A stretch of 64,000 nt of DNA from Saxidomus purpurata (lineage: Eukaryota; Mollusca; Bivalvia; Venerida; Veneridae): assembly GCA_022818135.1 (NCBI GenBank), contig JAFMSR010000019.1, positions 5,482,685-5,546,684 of the forward strand, written 5' to 3'. The notes below the pieces were generated by a model. The model made no database searches. It was not told the DNA's origin and saw only the letters and a list, made by a program, of their open reading frames with translations. Below are positions 11,142 through 21,759 of this stretch, one piece after another (position 1 is the stretch's first letter; each line of letters begins with the position of its first letter). Made by a program: the position numbers and the translations under genes.

Positions 11142-11148
11142 AATATTG
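11081..11148 (+). CDS. candidate exon 1 of the SelW/MIEN1-like selenoprotein
   Basis: From ATG 11081 the frame runs 22 codons and ends TAT-TG|GTTAGT, leaving TG to be completed by the first base of the exon at 13205. The junction would read LEYCGGUGYYPRF, matching the VEYCxxU/C signature of the family. Total length would then be 108 residues, close to human MIEN1 (115). A CCAAT box lies about 30 bases upstream. Against it, the preceding residues overlap an inverted repeat and the N-terminus is unlike known ones. It is the best of the candidates scanned between 10 and 13.2 kb. Confidence 0.4.
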
Positions 11149-11654
11149 GTTAGTTTTTTGTATAATTAGCCAACTCTTGAGTAAATCAATATATATCAGA
11201 AATTGTTTTAATAGGCCAAAATTTAATTGGGTGCGAATTATGAAAATATTATGTTCTTGGGGTTTTAAATCTATATTTTGTCTCTACTGTAGCAATAATC
11301 GGACAGGCTTGCACAGTCTAAAAGACTTGTAGAATTTCGTGCTGTTCTATTTGAGCCGATTTTACTTCACAAAAAAGAACCACTTGTTTATTTAAAATGC
11401 GAACTGTACAAGTAGTACTGAGTTGTCTAAATTTAAAATATTTGTTCGTGGGCTCTCCCTTTACTGTTGAAAACGAGATATGTATGAACACGCCCACAAT
11501 CACAGGCACTTGTTTCAATCCGAAAATACCTAAAACATTTTTAAAAAATACACCCACCCCTCAACTGTGGTAATGAAACAAGTGCATGTGGCCCACATGT
11601 ATAAATTTAGGGTGTCAGTGTATTCGGCTCACTCAATTAATATAGTAAACATGG

Positions 11655-11929
11655 AGTGTTTTCGGCTAAGTCACCCAATAGATCAAAGTGATGCGATCAA
11701 AGGTGTTAATAAATGTGTCAATTCGGTGCGAAAACTTGTCAATTAAAATGTTTGTTCATATAAATAATAAAAGTCTTTAACATGTTGCAACAATTTTTTT
11801 AATTTATATCTAATTTAACACTTTGATTGCATCTCTTATGATCTATTGTGCAACTCTAACTTTGCCGAAAACACTTTCAGTTTACTATTTAAATTCAGTT
11901 AGCCGAAACTGCAGTTAGCCGAAAACACT
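11655..11929. mobile_element. 275-bp foldback element
   Basis: AGTGTTTTCGGCTAA (11655-11669) is repeated as a perfect 15-base complement at 11915-11929. Extra partial copies of the CCGAAAACACT end occur inside (about 11863 and 11898). No coding content. Confidence 0.55.
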
Positions 11930-12439
11930 AGAATTAATAAATTTAACATGTTAACTGGTTAAGACTTTTCACCCCCTAGACGTTTCACCACTTGTCATTT
12001 CATCTCCCATTGCTCATATAGTGATTAAGTGTGTGTGTGCAATGTGCTATTGTTTTACTTCTAAAGTTTTATAGAAATTTTAAAGAAATATGGAAGTAGA
12101 TCTAGTAAAAAATGTGACTAAGTAAATTGAAACCTAGCTAATTATAATAAATATGTCAAGTTGGTGAAGTTATTATAATAGCAACATTACAGGTAAAAAA
12201 ACCTGAATATTTTTATTTAAGATATAGTTGAATCATTTCTAATCTCCTTCAAATGCAAGTTCCACATTCAGTCATAGGGGTTGAACATGTTGAATCATCA
12301 AAGGTATTGTGAGGTGAAACGTCTGTAATTCCTTCCACAGGCACTGTCAAAATTTCCAGAATAGTGCAATTGGTCTTTAAATAACAACATGAGTTTTGAC
12401 ATTACAGGATGTACAGTGAGTATGGGTCAGGCCTGAAAA

Positions 12440-12710
12440 ATTGTATGTTTCCTGTGAACCCTATCGACCCTCCTTTTTTACCCCCTACCCAAATTTTTTT
12501 ATGACCCTGAAAAGAAAAGCATATAGAAAATTTCTATTTTCATAGAATTTTATGTTGTCTGTGTCCAAAAAAAACATTTTTTATTGATTTCTACCAAAAA
12601 TATTACATCAAAGACCTAGTAAAGGCTGAAAACTGTTACGGGTACCCATCAAATAACAAGTCCATATAAAAAAAGAAAAATTAACAAAAAAAGTGCAGTA
12701 GACTAGTTTG
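12440..12710. repeat. dispersed repeat, copy 1
   Basis: It starts with CCCTATCGACCCTCCTTTTT and contains GACCTAGTAAAGGCTGAAAA. A similar, same-order sequence is found at 45255-45480. Non-coding. Confidence 0.7.
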
Positions 12711-13204
12711 CCCACAGGCATTTCAACTGGGTTAGACCCCAGTCCTTGGTAGTATGTAAGATTGGGCAGTCACCAAATTTGTTGCCTGGGTATTTTTACC
12801 TTCAATATCAGAGGCCTATATAGGTTGTTTTCCCCAACTAAAAATTCTTAAAAGTTATTAAGTTTTTCCCAAACTGTGACTTTACACCAGGATTTTAGTA
12901 TCCCCTTCAGCTAATTAGCACTTAAATTTTCTCCAGATTGATGGCTAGGGTGCCTTCCCCAAACTTGGAAAAAAATGTCTTGTTTAATTTTCTGTGTTCT
13001 CCATTTTTCTTCCGACAGTAAAGCCACCATACGCCAACATATGTGCGGTTGGTTCAAAAACTCACATGAGCTTGTGTACATGTTGTTAATTGTACCTGGC
13101 CGACTTTAAAAATTCATCATTATTATAACTAGCTGTCAGTTCAAATGGTGATTTATTAATATTAGCAGTTGCTTATGATGTTTTCCTTGCTTTTTCTGTT
13201 ATAG

Positions 13205-13299
13205 TGGCGGATGAGGGTATTACCCTCGGTTTCGGCAGCTCATGGAAGACATACTGACAGAGCTGCCTGAGACTGAGGTGACGGGAGTTGTTGGCAGGA
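13205..13299 (+). CDS. SelW/MIEN1-like exon 2 with in-frame TGA
   Basis: Acceptor TTATAG ends at 13204. The first T completes a Cys codon from the previous exon, followed by GGC GGA TGA GGG TAT TAC. The remaining residues form the first helix and the loop. The exon ends in phase 1 at AGGA|GTTTTA. Confidence 0.85.
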
Positions 13300-15004
13300 G
13301 TTTTAAGTATAAATCCTGATTTTACATGTTTACCGTCAAGCTTACAGTTTAAAGTTTAGTTGTTCGTACGTTGATATCGAAGATGACCGTTCTCGTCTTC
13401 TTAGTAGTTGGATTGTGGGTGTAAAGAGAACTAATCCAGGTACGGAACACACGACTACATCTGAACAGCTGAGATATGCAGATGTGTTTGTGGAGGTGGT
13501 CTAGAAATGCATTTTACCCTTGTTTGCTGGGCAAGGCTGATGTGTTGTGTTTCATAGGTTTTCAAACCCTTCCTGATCATCAAAGACCACCAATGGAAAA
13601 CCTGAACACAGGACTCAGTCTAGTTAATAGTTTCTTTCAATGATGCGACATAGGGGAAAAACTGAGATATCTTTAAATATGGGCAATAATTCTACTTTTG
13701 TCACACATTGTACAGACTACAGCTATGGAGGTCTTTTCTGACCAAAGATTGGTTGCCTTATAAATGATAGGCTGGTTATGTCAAAAACTAAATATAAATC
13801 ATATACTAGCAGGGTGTTCAGTAGAACAACTGTGTGGCCCTCTTACACTTTGTCAGAATAACCAGCAAAATCTAAGTACTAAAAGGGGCATAACTCTGTC
13901 AAATTTGATCTTGACCTACAAAATTTGGCGGTATCAGGCCCATTTTGTCAGAAGCAATTCATTTTGAAAGTTTGATGAAGAAATCTTAAGAAATGGCAGT
14001 AATAACTTTTGTTAAGTTTTCATAACAAAATCTAAGTACAAAAAGGAGCATAACTCTGTCAAATATGACCTTGACCTACAATATTTGGTGGTATGACAAC
14101 CCTTTCGTCATAAGCAATATAATTGTAAAGTTTGATGAAGAAATCTTAAGAAATGGCAAAGTTATAGCCAACGTTAAGTTTTTGTAACAGACGGACCAAC
14201 AGACAAAGAGATCCCTATGTATCGTCTTTTCTCCGAAAGGGCGACACAAAAACTGTTTTCCTATTATGTGGCAGAAGTTGGATATTATAACAATATAAGA
14301 CATAAGGTCTAAAGAGCTTTTGACAGTACAGAGCTTTAGAGGGTGCAGAGCTTTTGAGAGTACAGAGCTTTAGAGGGTGCAGAGCTTTTGACAGTACAGA
14401 GCTTTAGAGGGTGCAGAGCTTTTGAGAGTTCTGAGGTCTTGACAGGAGAGAGTTTTTGAGAGTACAGAGATTTGACTGTACAGAGTTTTTGATGAGCTAC
14501 TGATGATTGTTATGTGCGGTTGAATAATTTTACTGTCCCTACTTTCAGCATCATTTGAACTGACGATCAACGGCCAACAAGTTTTCTCCAAGCTGAAGAC
14601 CCATGGATTTCCAAATTCACAAAATGTAAGCCTTCATATTTTACTGTTTTTCAAGATTATGGAAGCTGAGTTATTGCTTTATTAAGTGAAGGTGATGATT
14701 TAAGTGAATGATTATTCTCAATAGAGAATGGTTTGTCATGGTGTGCTATATGTTACTGTGTGTATGTGGCAAGGTGGTAGAGTGCTAGCTTTATAACAAA
14801 ATTAAAAGTCCCAAAGTTTGAATCCTGCTGAGAGCAAATGATTTTTCATTAAAAATTAGTTTGCAAAAGTATTTCTGGATGTATAGTAGACAATCAACGT
14901 CTGCCCGTCTATTTCAGGTGATCAAAGAAATCCAACGACTTCTGAATGGAGAGAAATGTCAAGAGATCACGGATTCTGAAAGCCCTGGCTGTATTATTTT
15001 GTAA
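13205..15004 (+). CDS. SelW/MIEN1-like (Rdx family) selenoprotein gene, supported exons
   Basis: Three exons (13205-13299, 14549-14625, 14918-15004) join in phase to a thioredoxin-fold protein: GGUGYYPRFRQL, then ELPETEVTGVVGR, TSFELTINGQQVFSKL, HGFPNSQN and a C-terminal CIIL. The family is small, with an active site CxxU or CxxC. MIEN1 (C35/Rdx12) is prenylated at a CAAX box, and the terminal Leu here predicts geranylgeranylation, so the protein may sit at the inner plasma membrane. The codon at the second redox position is TGA (13212-13214). An ordinary ORF caller would stop there. Exon 2 ends at a weak GTTTTA donor, chosen because only that phase gives the conserved TSFE junction. A SECIS-like hairpin follows at 15940-16003. 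Alternative: a dead gene with a real stop, but frame and splice sites are otherwise intact. Confidence 0.85.
13212..13214 (+). other. TGA predicted to encode selenocysteine
   Basis: It lies two codons after the predicted Cys, giving C-G-G-U, the redox motif position of SelW. The frame on both sides is conserved protein, so termination here would leave only about 25 residues. Confidence 0.8.
13860..14215. repeat. two ~170-bp direct repeats in intron 2
   Basis: Two copies containing GGGGCATAACTCTGTCAAAT or close variants and GAAGAAATCTTAAGAAATGG start near 13862 and 14022. The second ends with CAGACGGACCAACAGAC, a tail seen in many bivalve repeats. Confidence 0.8.
14318..14470. repeat. ~36-bp minisatellite in intron 2
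   Basis: Units of GTACAGAGCTTTAGAGGGTG and CAGAGCTTTTGACA alternate three to four times, then degenerate. It lies about 80 bp upstream of exon 3. Confidence 0.85.
14549..14625 (+). CDS. SelW/MIEN1-like exon 3
   Basis: Acceptor CTTTCAG; 77 nt; encodes (T)SFELTINGQQVFSKLKTH then GFPNSQN; donor AAT|GTAAGC in phase 0. ING(Q)xVFSKL..GGFP is the most conserved stretch of MIEN1-type proteins. Confidence 0.9.
14760..14845 (+). repeat. tRNA-derived SINE fragment
   Basis: AAGGTGGTAGAGTGCTAGC resembles an A box and AGTTTGAATCCTGCT a B box, about 40 bp apart. It is intronic and lacks a foldable tRNA structure. Confidence 0.45.
14918..15004 (+). CDS. SelW/MIEN1-like exon 4 with CAAX box
   Basis: Acceptor ATTTCAG; encodes VIKEIQRLLNGEKCQEITDS, then ESPGCIIL and TAA at 15002-15004. 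The helix and the GE-x-ITxSxSPxCxIL ending match the MIEN1 C-terminus. Confidence 0.9.
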   Translation: MIKEIQRLLNGEKCQEITDSESPGCIIL

Positions 15005-15939
15005 TTGAAATATCTTACTCTGTGATACCAATTAATTTACTGTAGGACTTGTATTGGTTGTTTTGGTCGGTAAATGTTTCGTACACTTTATTCTGGTTAA
15101 AATAGAGATTTTGAATTTGAACTTACATGTCGGGAAACATTATTTTCCAAATCGTTTTGTGACTGTACTTCATGAAAGAGCTTAAGACCTGTCCAATAAT
15201 TAGAATATATTATGTGGGGTTGTATGAATTGAATCAGATGTTAACAAACTTGATTTTGATTAATCCCGACATTGAATAACAGAAATTAAAGCTCACAAAG
15301 GCTTAAGCAAGCAAACAAATATCCTAGCGTAACCTCTGGATTGTAAGCTCAAAATGGAAAATAATGTTAACGTCTCTTGTAAAATAAAACGTTTATAGAA
15401 ATTTTTGACAAAAAAAAAACAATATAGAAAAACAGATAGTGCATTTTTAATATCCATTTGTTTGTATGAAAATTTATCCCAAAACAAGATTTTTTTTATG
15501 AAACAATCAAGCTGTATTTCATTAACAAGGAAAACTTGCTGGTTGCACATGTTTCTGGCATTGTGCCAGTGCAGATCATGACCAGCTGGTTCCTGTATTT
15601 AGATGGTAAATTTTCACTGTATACCAATGTTATCAATAAAGGTACCTTACAAAATGAGAGATTAACAAATTCCACTTTAGAAAATCAGCCATGTTGGGAT
15701 CAGTAAGTTTGATTGTTGTGTAAATTATCGGTTTAAAAAGTGACCTTAACTACAGTATTCCCTTAATACATAAACACCCCCCTCCCCCATTAAAAAAAAA
15801 ATTCATTGGCGTTGAAATTAAGGTATGCATTAATTTATTGAATGCAGTTTGTTTTATATTTATATGAACACTCGACTATCATCACAGGGGAATTTTTTAT
15901 ATTGTTTTCTAAATGATCAAGCATTTTGTCAACAGTTAA
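15005..15939 (+). other. 3' untranslated region of the SelW/MIEN1-like gene
   Basis: No other gene. An AATAAA occurs near 15635, but use of the downstream SECIS requires transcripts extending to about 16.27 kb. A short dispersed repeat end (about 15555-15600) recurs near 42165. Confidence 0.5.
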
Positions 15940-16003
15940 AGTGGGCTGATGAAGGGGTGCTGATTAAAGTTTTAACTGTAGCACCTCGGATGTATTCCTC
16001 ACT
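15940..16003 (+). promoter_or_regulatory. SECIS-like element
   Basis: Lower helix AGTGGG/CCTCACT, internal loop, then the non-Watson-Crick core ATGA (15949-15952) facing GGAT (15988-15991). The upper helix is eight pairs (GGGGTGCT at 15954-15961 with AGCACCTC at 15980-15987, one G-U). The 18-base apical loop holds AAA (15966-15968), 13 bases from ATGA. This matches the eukaryotic SECIS plan, which recruits SBP2 and EFSec for UGA recoding. Confidence 0.75.
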
Positions 16004-16270
16004 CTGCCATTGTAGATTTTTTTTGCGAAACATTGTTTTCTGTATTTCATATCAACACCTTCCCAGAAAATGATTTTGAATTTCTTTAACTTGTTCTAGC
16101 AACACAAAAAAAAAATAGAAAAATATAGTAAACTCCGTCTACGGATTCGGTCTAAATTTTTTGACAGCATGTTTGTATCTGAAACAAAATGTTTTTTTAA
16201 GGAGTTTATCTCAAAGTACCTTCAAATAATCTGTTACAGCATTTAAAACAGGACAGTCGAAATATAACAG

Positions 16271-16276
16271 AATAAA
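16271..16276 (+). terminator. candidate polyadenylation signal after the SECIS
   Basis: AATAAA about 270 bases downstream of the SECIS-like hairpin, so a transcript ending here would carry it. A second AATAAA lies near 16514. Confidence 0.45.
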
Positions 16277-18180
16277 ATTATCCATTTAAAATCTGTAATG
16301 GTCAAATCTAACTCTGGACAAAACTCTTATTATTAGAAAACCATTTGTCAGTTATTTAACCCATACATAATTGTGTTTTTGTGATAGAATTAATTTGTAA
16401 TGTCGCATGTTATTTTGTACTTCTATTTATAGATGATGTTTTACTATTGTCTACTCAATTATTTAATTCCTGCTTATCAGGTGAAAATCATGTATAAAAT
16501 GAAAAGCATTAAATAAAAATTTTTTGATAAAACTTTGTTCCATGACTTTTGATGTCCAACTCACCCCTTTCAAAGACCATGTCTCTTTTATGTGAGAAAG
16601 TTGGCAGTTTCTGACAGGGGACAGGGATTTAGGACTGGTTCTTCTCAGGAACGATGGTGGTACTGTGAACTGTCTGCCTGTAAAACTGATCAAAATACCG
16701 TTGAAATGGGACAATGATCTAGTACTGGTTCTTCCCAGTAATGATGGTGGTAAGGTGAACTGTCTGCCTGTGAAACTGACCAAAATACGGTTGAGAGGAC
16801 ATCAAAGTCATACAACTAAAACAACTCGTCTTTCGGCCCGCTTCATCCAAAGTCTGGTTCATACAGACCGGTAATTGTACCACCGCCAAACCAGGTTTGC
16901 GCGTTACATTTTTCTTGTCTTGAAAACTACTGGTTGGAATTCAATACAACTTCATACAGTGGTCAAAGTGCAGTGCACAAGAACCATAACTCATTTGACT
17001 ATAGAGTTATCGCTAAGAATCATTAACTATTATTTTAGTTTTTTTTTACAAAATATTCTGTCACTAATTACTTCTTCAGTTGACAAAGTAGTCTTGTGGA
17101 GGTATTGATCACATTTAGTGACAGGTTTAGTTACTTTTTGGTATTGGCTTATTTTATCTTTATGACTGTATCAACAAAGCGTTGACAATCAAACCTACGT
17201 AGAAAAGACCACTTCAAAATAAAGACCACCTTGCAATTGCAACCCACCGGAAACGGAACAGTACAGTAGATGTACTCCTCAATAGTAGTAACACTTGGAT
17301 AAGGAACACAATGCTGCGTTAACAAAACTATATCTTGTTGCAGTCAATGGAGTGTCATTTAGTCTTTTGTAAGACTCGAGTACAAATGTACCTGTATGTC
17401 TAAATTACACTGCAGGGCAAATGTCGCTTCAGACTTTATACATACTTCAGTAATTTAGGAGTTATGCTCCGGACAAGAAAATATAGCAGGGGAATAATTA
17501 AAAAATTAGCCAAGGTCGAGTTATGGTTCTTGGGCACAATGTCCTCTGTGTGTAGTTTAAATAAATTCCCTTGAATACTTCTGGAGTTGTGCACCGGACA
17601 AAAGTGTGACAGACGGATGGAGCCCATTACTATATCCCCTCTCCGCCAAGGCTGTGTGTGTGGGGGGGGGGAGGGGGAATAAAGAAGAGAAAAAGGCAGA
17701 TGGTGTTAGAAAATTTTAGTATACATCAAATGTTATGTCCTCGAGCCACAGGAACAAACTTTTATGACAAAAGATTGGATGAAAATACTGTTGAAGCTTA
17801 TTGATACCATACAAGACTAGCAAGACTAGGACAGTGTTCTTGCTATCTTTGACCAATGGGTTGCTTCTTGAGGTAAGTTTCTTGGTGCTGTACTCCTTAA
17901 TCCCAATATTACTGGTTCAAACCCCAGCAGTGTAATCTGACTGCAACCTGCACTATTCAACCGTTTGGCACAAGGTCTCGGCAGAGTTCAAGGGAGCAAT
18001 CCTTGACCACAATAAACAGAAGTAGGAAAAACTTTAGTTTACAATTGTCCTCTGCATCCTGCATTTCATGACTGTGCTCCCCGTTAACTGCAAGTTCCAG
18101 CATTCGACCAGGCTTGCCTAAAATAAAACTCTTTTGAACAAGTAATTTTTCTGTACATTTTTATTATAGAAATAATAAAT
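16277..18180. other. intergenic DNA between convergent genes, repeat-rich
   Basis: It holds two ~100-bp direct repeats at about 16620-16795 (each with GGTGAACTGTCTGCCTG or a close variant), a mollusc-type repeat with CCGGACAA and GTGTGACAGACGGATGG at 17455-17640, a poly-G tract near 17665 and a tRNA-like fragment (GGTTCAAACCCCAGC) near 17912. No gene is supported. Confidence 0.5.
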
Positions 18181-21100
18181 ATACAAACCAAGTTCATACG
18201 TAGGCTTGCTTTTGAATACAACTTGGGATGATTTTCCATGCAGAAAAAAATGGAACATTAAAAGCCACAAAATAAAACACAAATATCACTGGTTAAAAAA
18301 AGACGTTAATTTCAACTTGTAAAAGCAAAGGATTACAGATAATTTCTAGGCAGTGCTCAAAATGACGTAAATTTCAAAGATAAGATAAACGAAAAGGATT
18401 ACAGATAATATCTTGGCAGTGCTCAATAAAAACAGTGAATTTAACAGTAACAAAGTGAAAATGAAAGAAAAAGAATTGATAAGGAGATAGGAGAAAAGTA
18501 TAGGGAGTGAAAAAAAGATGATCAAATGGAGAGATTTTTAACCAGTAACTAGACAGGCCAAATACATGTAGCTTTGAAGCCAAACCAAGGCCATACTTCC
18601 ACCTTGGGCAACTGGGCCGTAGGAGTAACAAATATTTGCCTGTGGCAAGTTAAAAATCTCTGGCTTGTATTAAGTCAGCATTGAGATTCAGCAAACTTTC
18701 AGCCAATAAGAAGTTAGAGATTTGAAAACGAGGCTTTGAACTAAATGAAGGAGAGCGCCAGTTTAAACTTACAAGTCCAGTTTTGGTAACAAAAATGCTG
18801 CATCAACAAATTCATGGAAATGAACTATGACAATTGGATTAAATTTTTCAAAAACCTAAGGTAGCAATACCATAAATTTGCTGATCATTAAAACTACTCG
18901 GCCTATTAACACTGCATGCATGTTGACTGAAGGTTGGAAAAACAGATTTTAAGCTAGGAAATGGTCCAGACCGTGTTAATTTGGAGAAATTTTGATAATT
19001 GAAATTAAAGGGCCATAATTCCTAGGTTGATCTAGCCAGTAATTAAACTTGGCCAAAACGTGCCCCTAAATATCGCGCCAAGATTTAGGGGCTATATACG
19101 TTTCATCAATGCTGGCGTATATCTGGCGTATCTAGACCACTTTGTCGATAATGCGCCAGATTTCACCTGGCTATATGAAACAAATATAGCGGCATACTCT
19201 GGCAACATTTAAACATATCTATAGCCCCTTGGTGAAGACTGAATACAGGTTTTCCGATGCAGTTCCAAACTAAGATAGGCAAATAAAAATTAGAACATTA
19301 TTTTATACCGATTACATTTTTTTGCGGATTCATCTGTCAGACCTTCGTTGGAGGAAATATTGTCCTTCCAGATCCCACGGCTTATACTGTACAGACATTT
19401 TTATCAGCAAGTTTAGGACACAAAGTTAAACAGATTTTCCATTCAAAACACGAAGGGCCGAAGACATTCTTTATAATTTCACATTACTTGAGCCTGTATT
19501 GCATTAGTTTCTTATCCAATGTTCTTACAGGCCAACACAAAAGATTAAATGGAAAAAGATCGATTGTATATTAAACAAACTAGTAACTGCATGATTTATA
19601 AAAATTTAGTGGAATGTTTTTCGTTTACATTTGGCAACTGTCAGAAATCATTTGGCATAAAAACTTTGCACCATTTTATAACAAAACATGATACAACTAC
19701 GCAATTAATCTTCCAAAACTGATTTCCCTAAACATATCAAACACTATTTGAGTGCTTAAAAGTTCACATTATTAGTCATTTCATCTTTTGAAAGAGAAAA
19801 GTCAAAACCTTACGATTCCAAGAAAAAATTATATGATATAAGACTCTGGGTCTTTGCTAAAAATACAAAAATAGGCATTTTCAGGGCCCTAACTCTATCT
19901 CTCTCAGTATAGGGAGTCAACAGCCCTTTAAATAGCAGACCCTTACATCACAATGAACTCAATTATAACATGACCTTCAAAATAACATCACAACATCCGT
20001 TTCAAAACTTTTCTGTAAGAACCAGTCTAAAATTTCTGACTTCTGATTGGTCAGCGTAAGCCAATCAAATGGCACAGATTTCAGACTGGTTCCAAAAAAC
20101 ACTAGAAACTCAAGTCTATGACTAACTGCCATAATCAACTTGAAAACCAATCCACAAACTGATCACAGTACTTTTTATAACATTTACCTGTATTTTTTTA
20201 TCAAATTCTATAAATCTACAGAATATTTACACTTATAAACATCTATTTACACCAAACATACAAACTTTGTACTGACATTGGTTCTGGATACTGCACAAAA
20301 TTTTATTTAAAAGTGTCAGTAAATTTTGAAAATACAGCCAAACCCAGCTCAAACAAGTTACAATAAACCTACTGACTGTAATATGTTCCCATATAGATCA
20401 TGAAAAAAGGTAAACACCACGTAAATCTGCTACTGTCCCATTACTTTTTTTTTCACAGCGTATGATTTTAATAAATACATGAAATATTATTTTTAATATA
20501 TAACAATGACTGACTGAAATTAAGAATGAAAAAATTGCATTTTAAAAAATCACATTTTTTTTTTACCTTACTGACACACCCACTTTTTCCAGCAGTTTCA
20601 GCAACTTGTATCAGTTTTCCATGGCCTTATCAAACAAGCAAACTATATGACAAGAAAAACACGTTTGCAGTTTAACCCAGGCATATTCAAGTTATTCATA
20701 ACCCAGACTTTCATGGGTAACTTTCAACAAATACATATACATAAGTCTTGTGTAACAGATCTATGGGAGTACATGACTATGACTACATGTGTAATATGAC
20801 TTTACATAATGCATACTGGCAATACTTTACACGCTTAACTACACATGTACATAAATGTGCAAACAATAAAAAAACTGTGATATATTTTGTTTAGCACCGA
20901 TCTTGAGGATATCTAGACACAGAACTACATTCTGATGACTTAGATCAAAATTAATGTAAACCCATATAAAGTAAGAACAACCAACATTAGTCTTCCTCTA
21001 CACTCTCCAAATGAAACAGATCAAATATTACACGTTAAACTGACTGGCTCACTGTACACAACTAAAAATCTACTGTAAACAAAAAAGGAAACTTTGTACA

Positions 21101-21538
21101 TATATCACACATAGTTTTATTTTTTTTTAGTAATGGGCGACTTTAGCGAGTTGCAAATTATCTCCCTTATTGGATACAGTCCAAGATGACAAAATTGCAA
21201 GTACCTCCATCATTTGGAATCCTCGGACTTGATCGTTATTTATATAGGTATTCCAGCTCCTATGTGTGAAATTTCTTATTTATGTGTTAATTAAATTTAT
21301 AGAACTTTTAATAATTGGAAACTAGGGTCTTAAAAGAACATGCTGTCAAATTCATTAGGTAATCTAAATATCACAGTTGCAAATATTCCAGCTTAATTTT
21401 TATCATAAAGAAACAAGCAAAATAGCGATAAAAACAGTATTCCAAATGAAAAAGGAGGACCCACTTTCTTTCAGAGAGGGATAAAGGGAGACAATTGACT
21501 AAAGTCTCAAATTTGTAGTAGTTTGATGTGATACTAAG
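18181..21538. other. AT-rich DNA downstream of KIF23
   Basis: No gene seen. Near 19075-19190 an imperfect hairpin pairs CTATATACGTTTCAT with ATGAAACAAATATAG. Part may be long 3' UTR if the KIF23 polyadenylation signal at 21559 is not used. Confidence 0.4.
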
Positions 21539-21558
21539 CCAATAAAAAATTACACCTG

Positions 21559-21564
21559 TTTATT
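21559..21564 (-). terminator. candidate KIF23 polyadenylation signal
   Basis: AATAAA on the minus strand, about 160 bases after the predicted stop codon. It is the nearest one to the stop. Confidence 0.5.
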
Positions 21565-21725
21565 TTCGAGACACAACGATCCTATGTCGGCAAAAATATA
21601 ATGTTTTCTTCATGGTGGCAGATATGTTGAATATCCCTGAACTGTTCATTGTCTGGTAGAAAACAGAGATCACTGATCAGGATGCTGTCATTATTCATGT
21701 TATTTAATCCTTTTGTTTTTCACTA

Positions 21726-21759
21726 TCAAACTCTAGACTCGGGTGTTTGACGACTTCTC
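21726..21759 (-). CDS. KIF23: KIF23 exon 22 (C-terminus and stop)
   Basis: Acceptor TTATAG; the first G completes the AA left by exon 21; encodes (K)[10 protein letters not shown] then TGA at 21728-21726. The phase-2 join selects this frame over one ending a few codons later. The basic tail is comparable to the basic end of human KIF23. Confidence 0.75.

Larger units (their letters stand above)
11149..13204. other. intron or 5' flank of the SelW/MIEN1-like gene
   Basis: No exon supported apart from the candidate at 11081. It holds a foldback element (11655-11929) and a dispersed repeat at 12440-12710 that recurs near 45255-45480. Confidence 0.5.

Noticed and set aside
12391..12430. Possible first exon of the SelW-like gene (MYSEYG with donor GTCAGG, or ATGAGTTTTGAC with donor GTGAGT)
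   Set aside because: The first would replace the redox Cys by Gly; the second has the wrong phase for the exon at 13205.
15912..15950. Alternative SECIS using ATGA at 15913 and TGAT at 15947
   Set aside because: Helix next to the core is poor and asymmetric; the hairpin at 15940-16003 fits far better.
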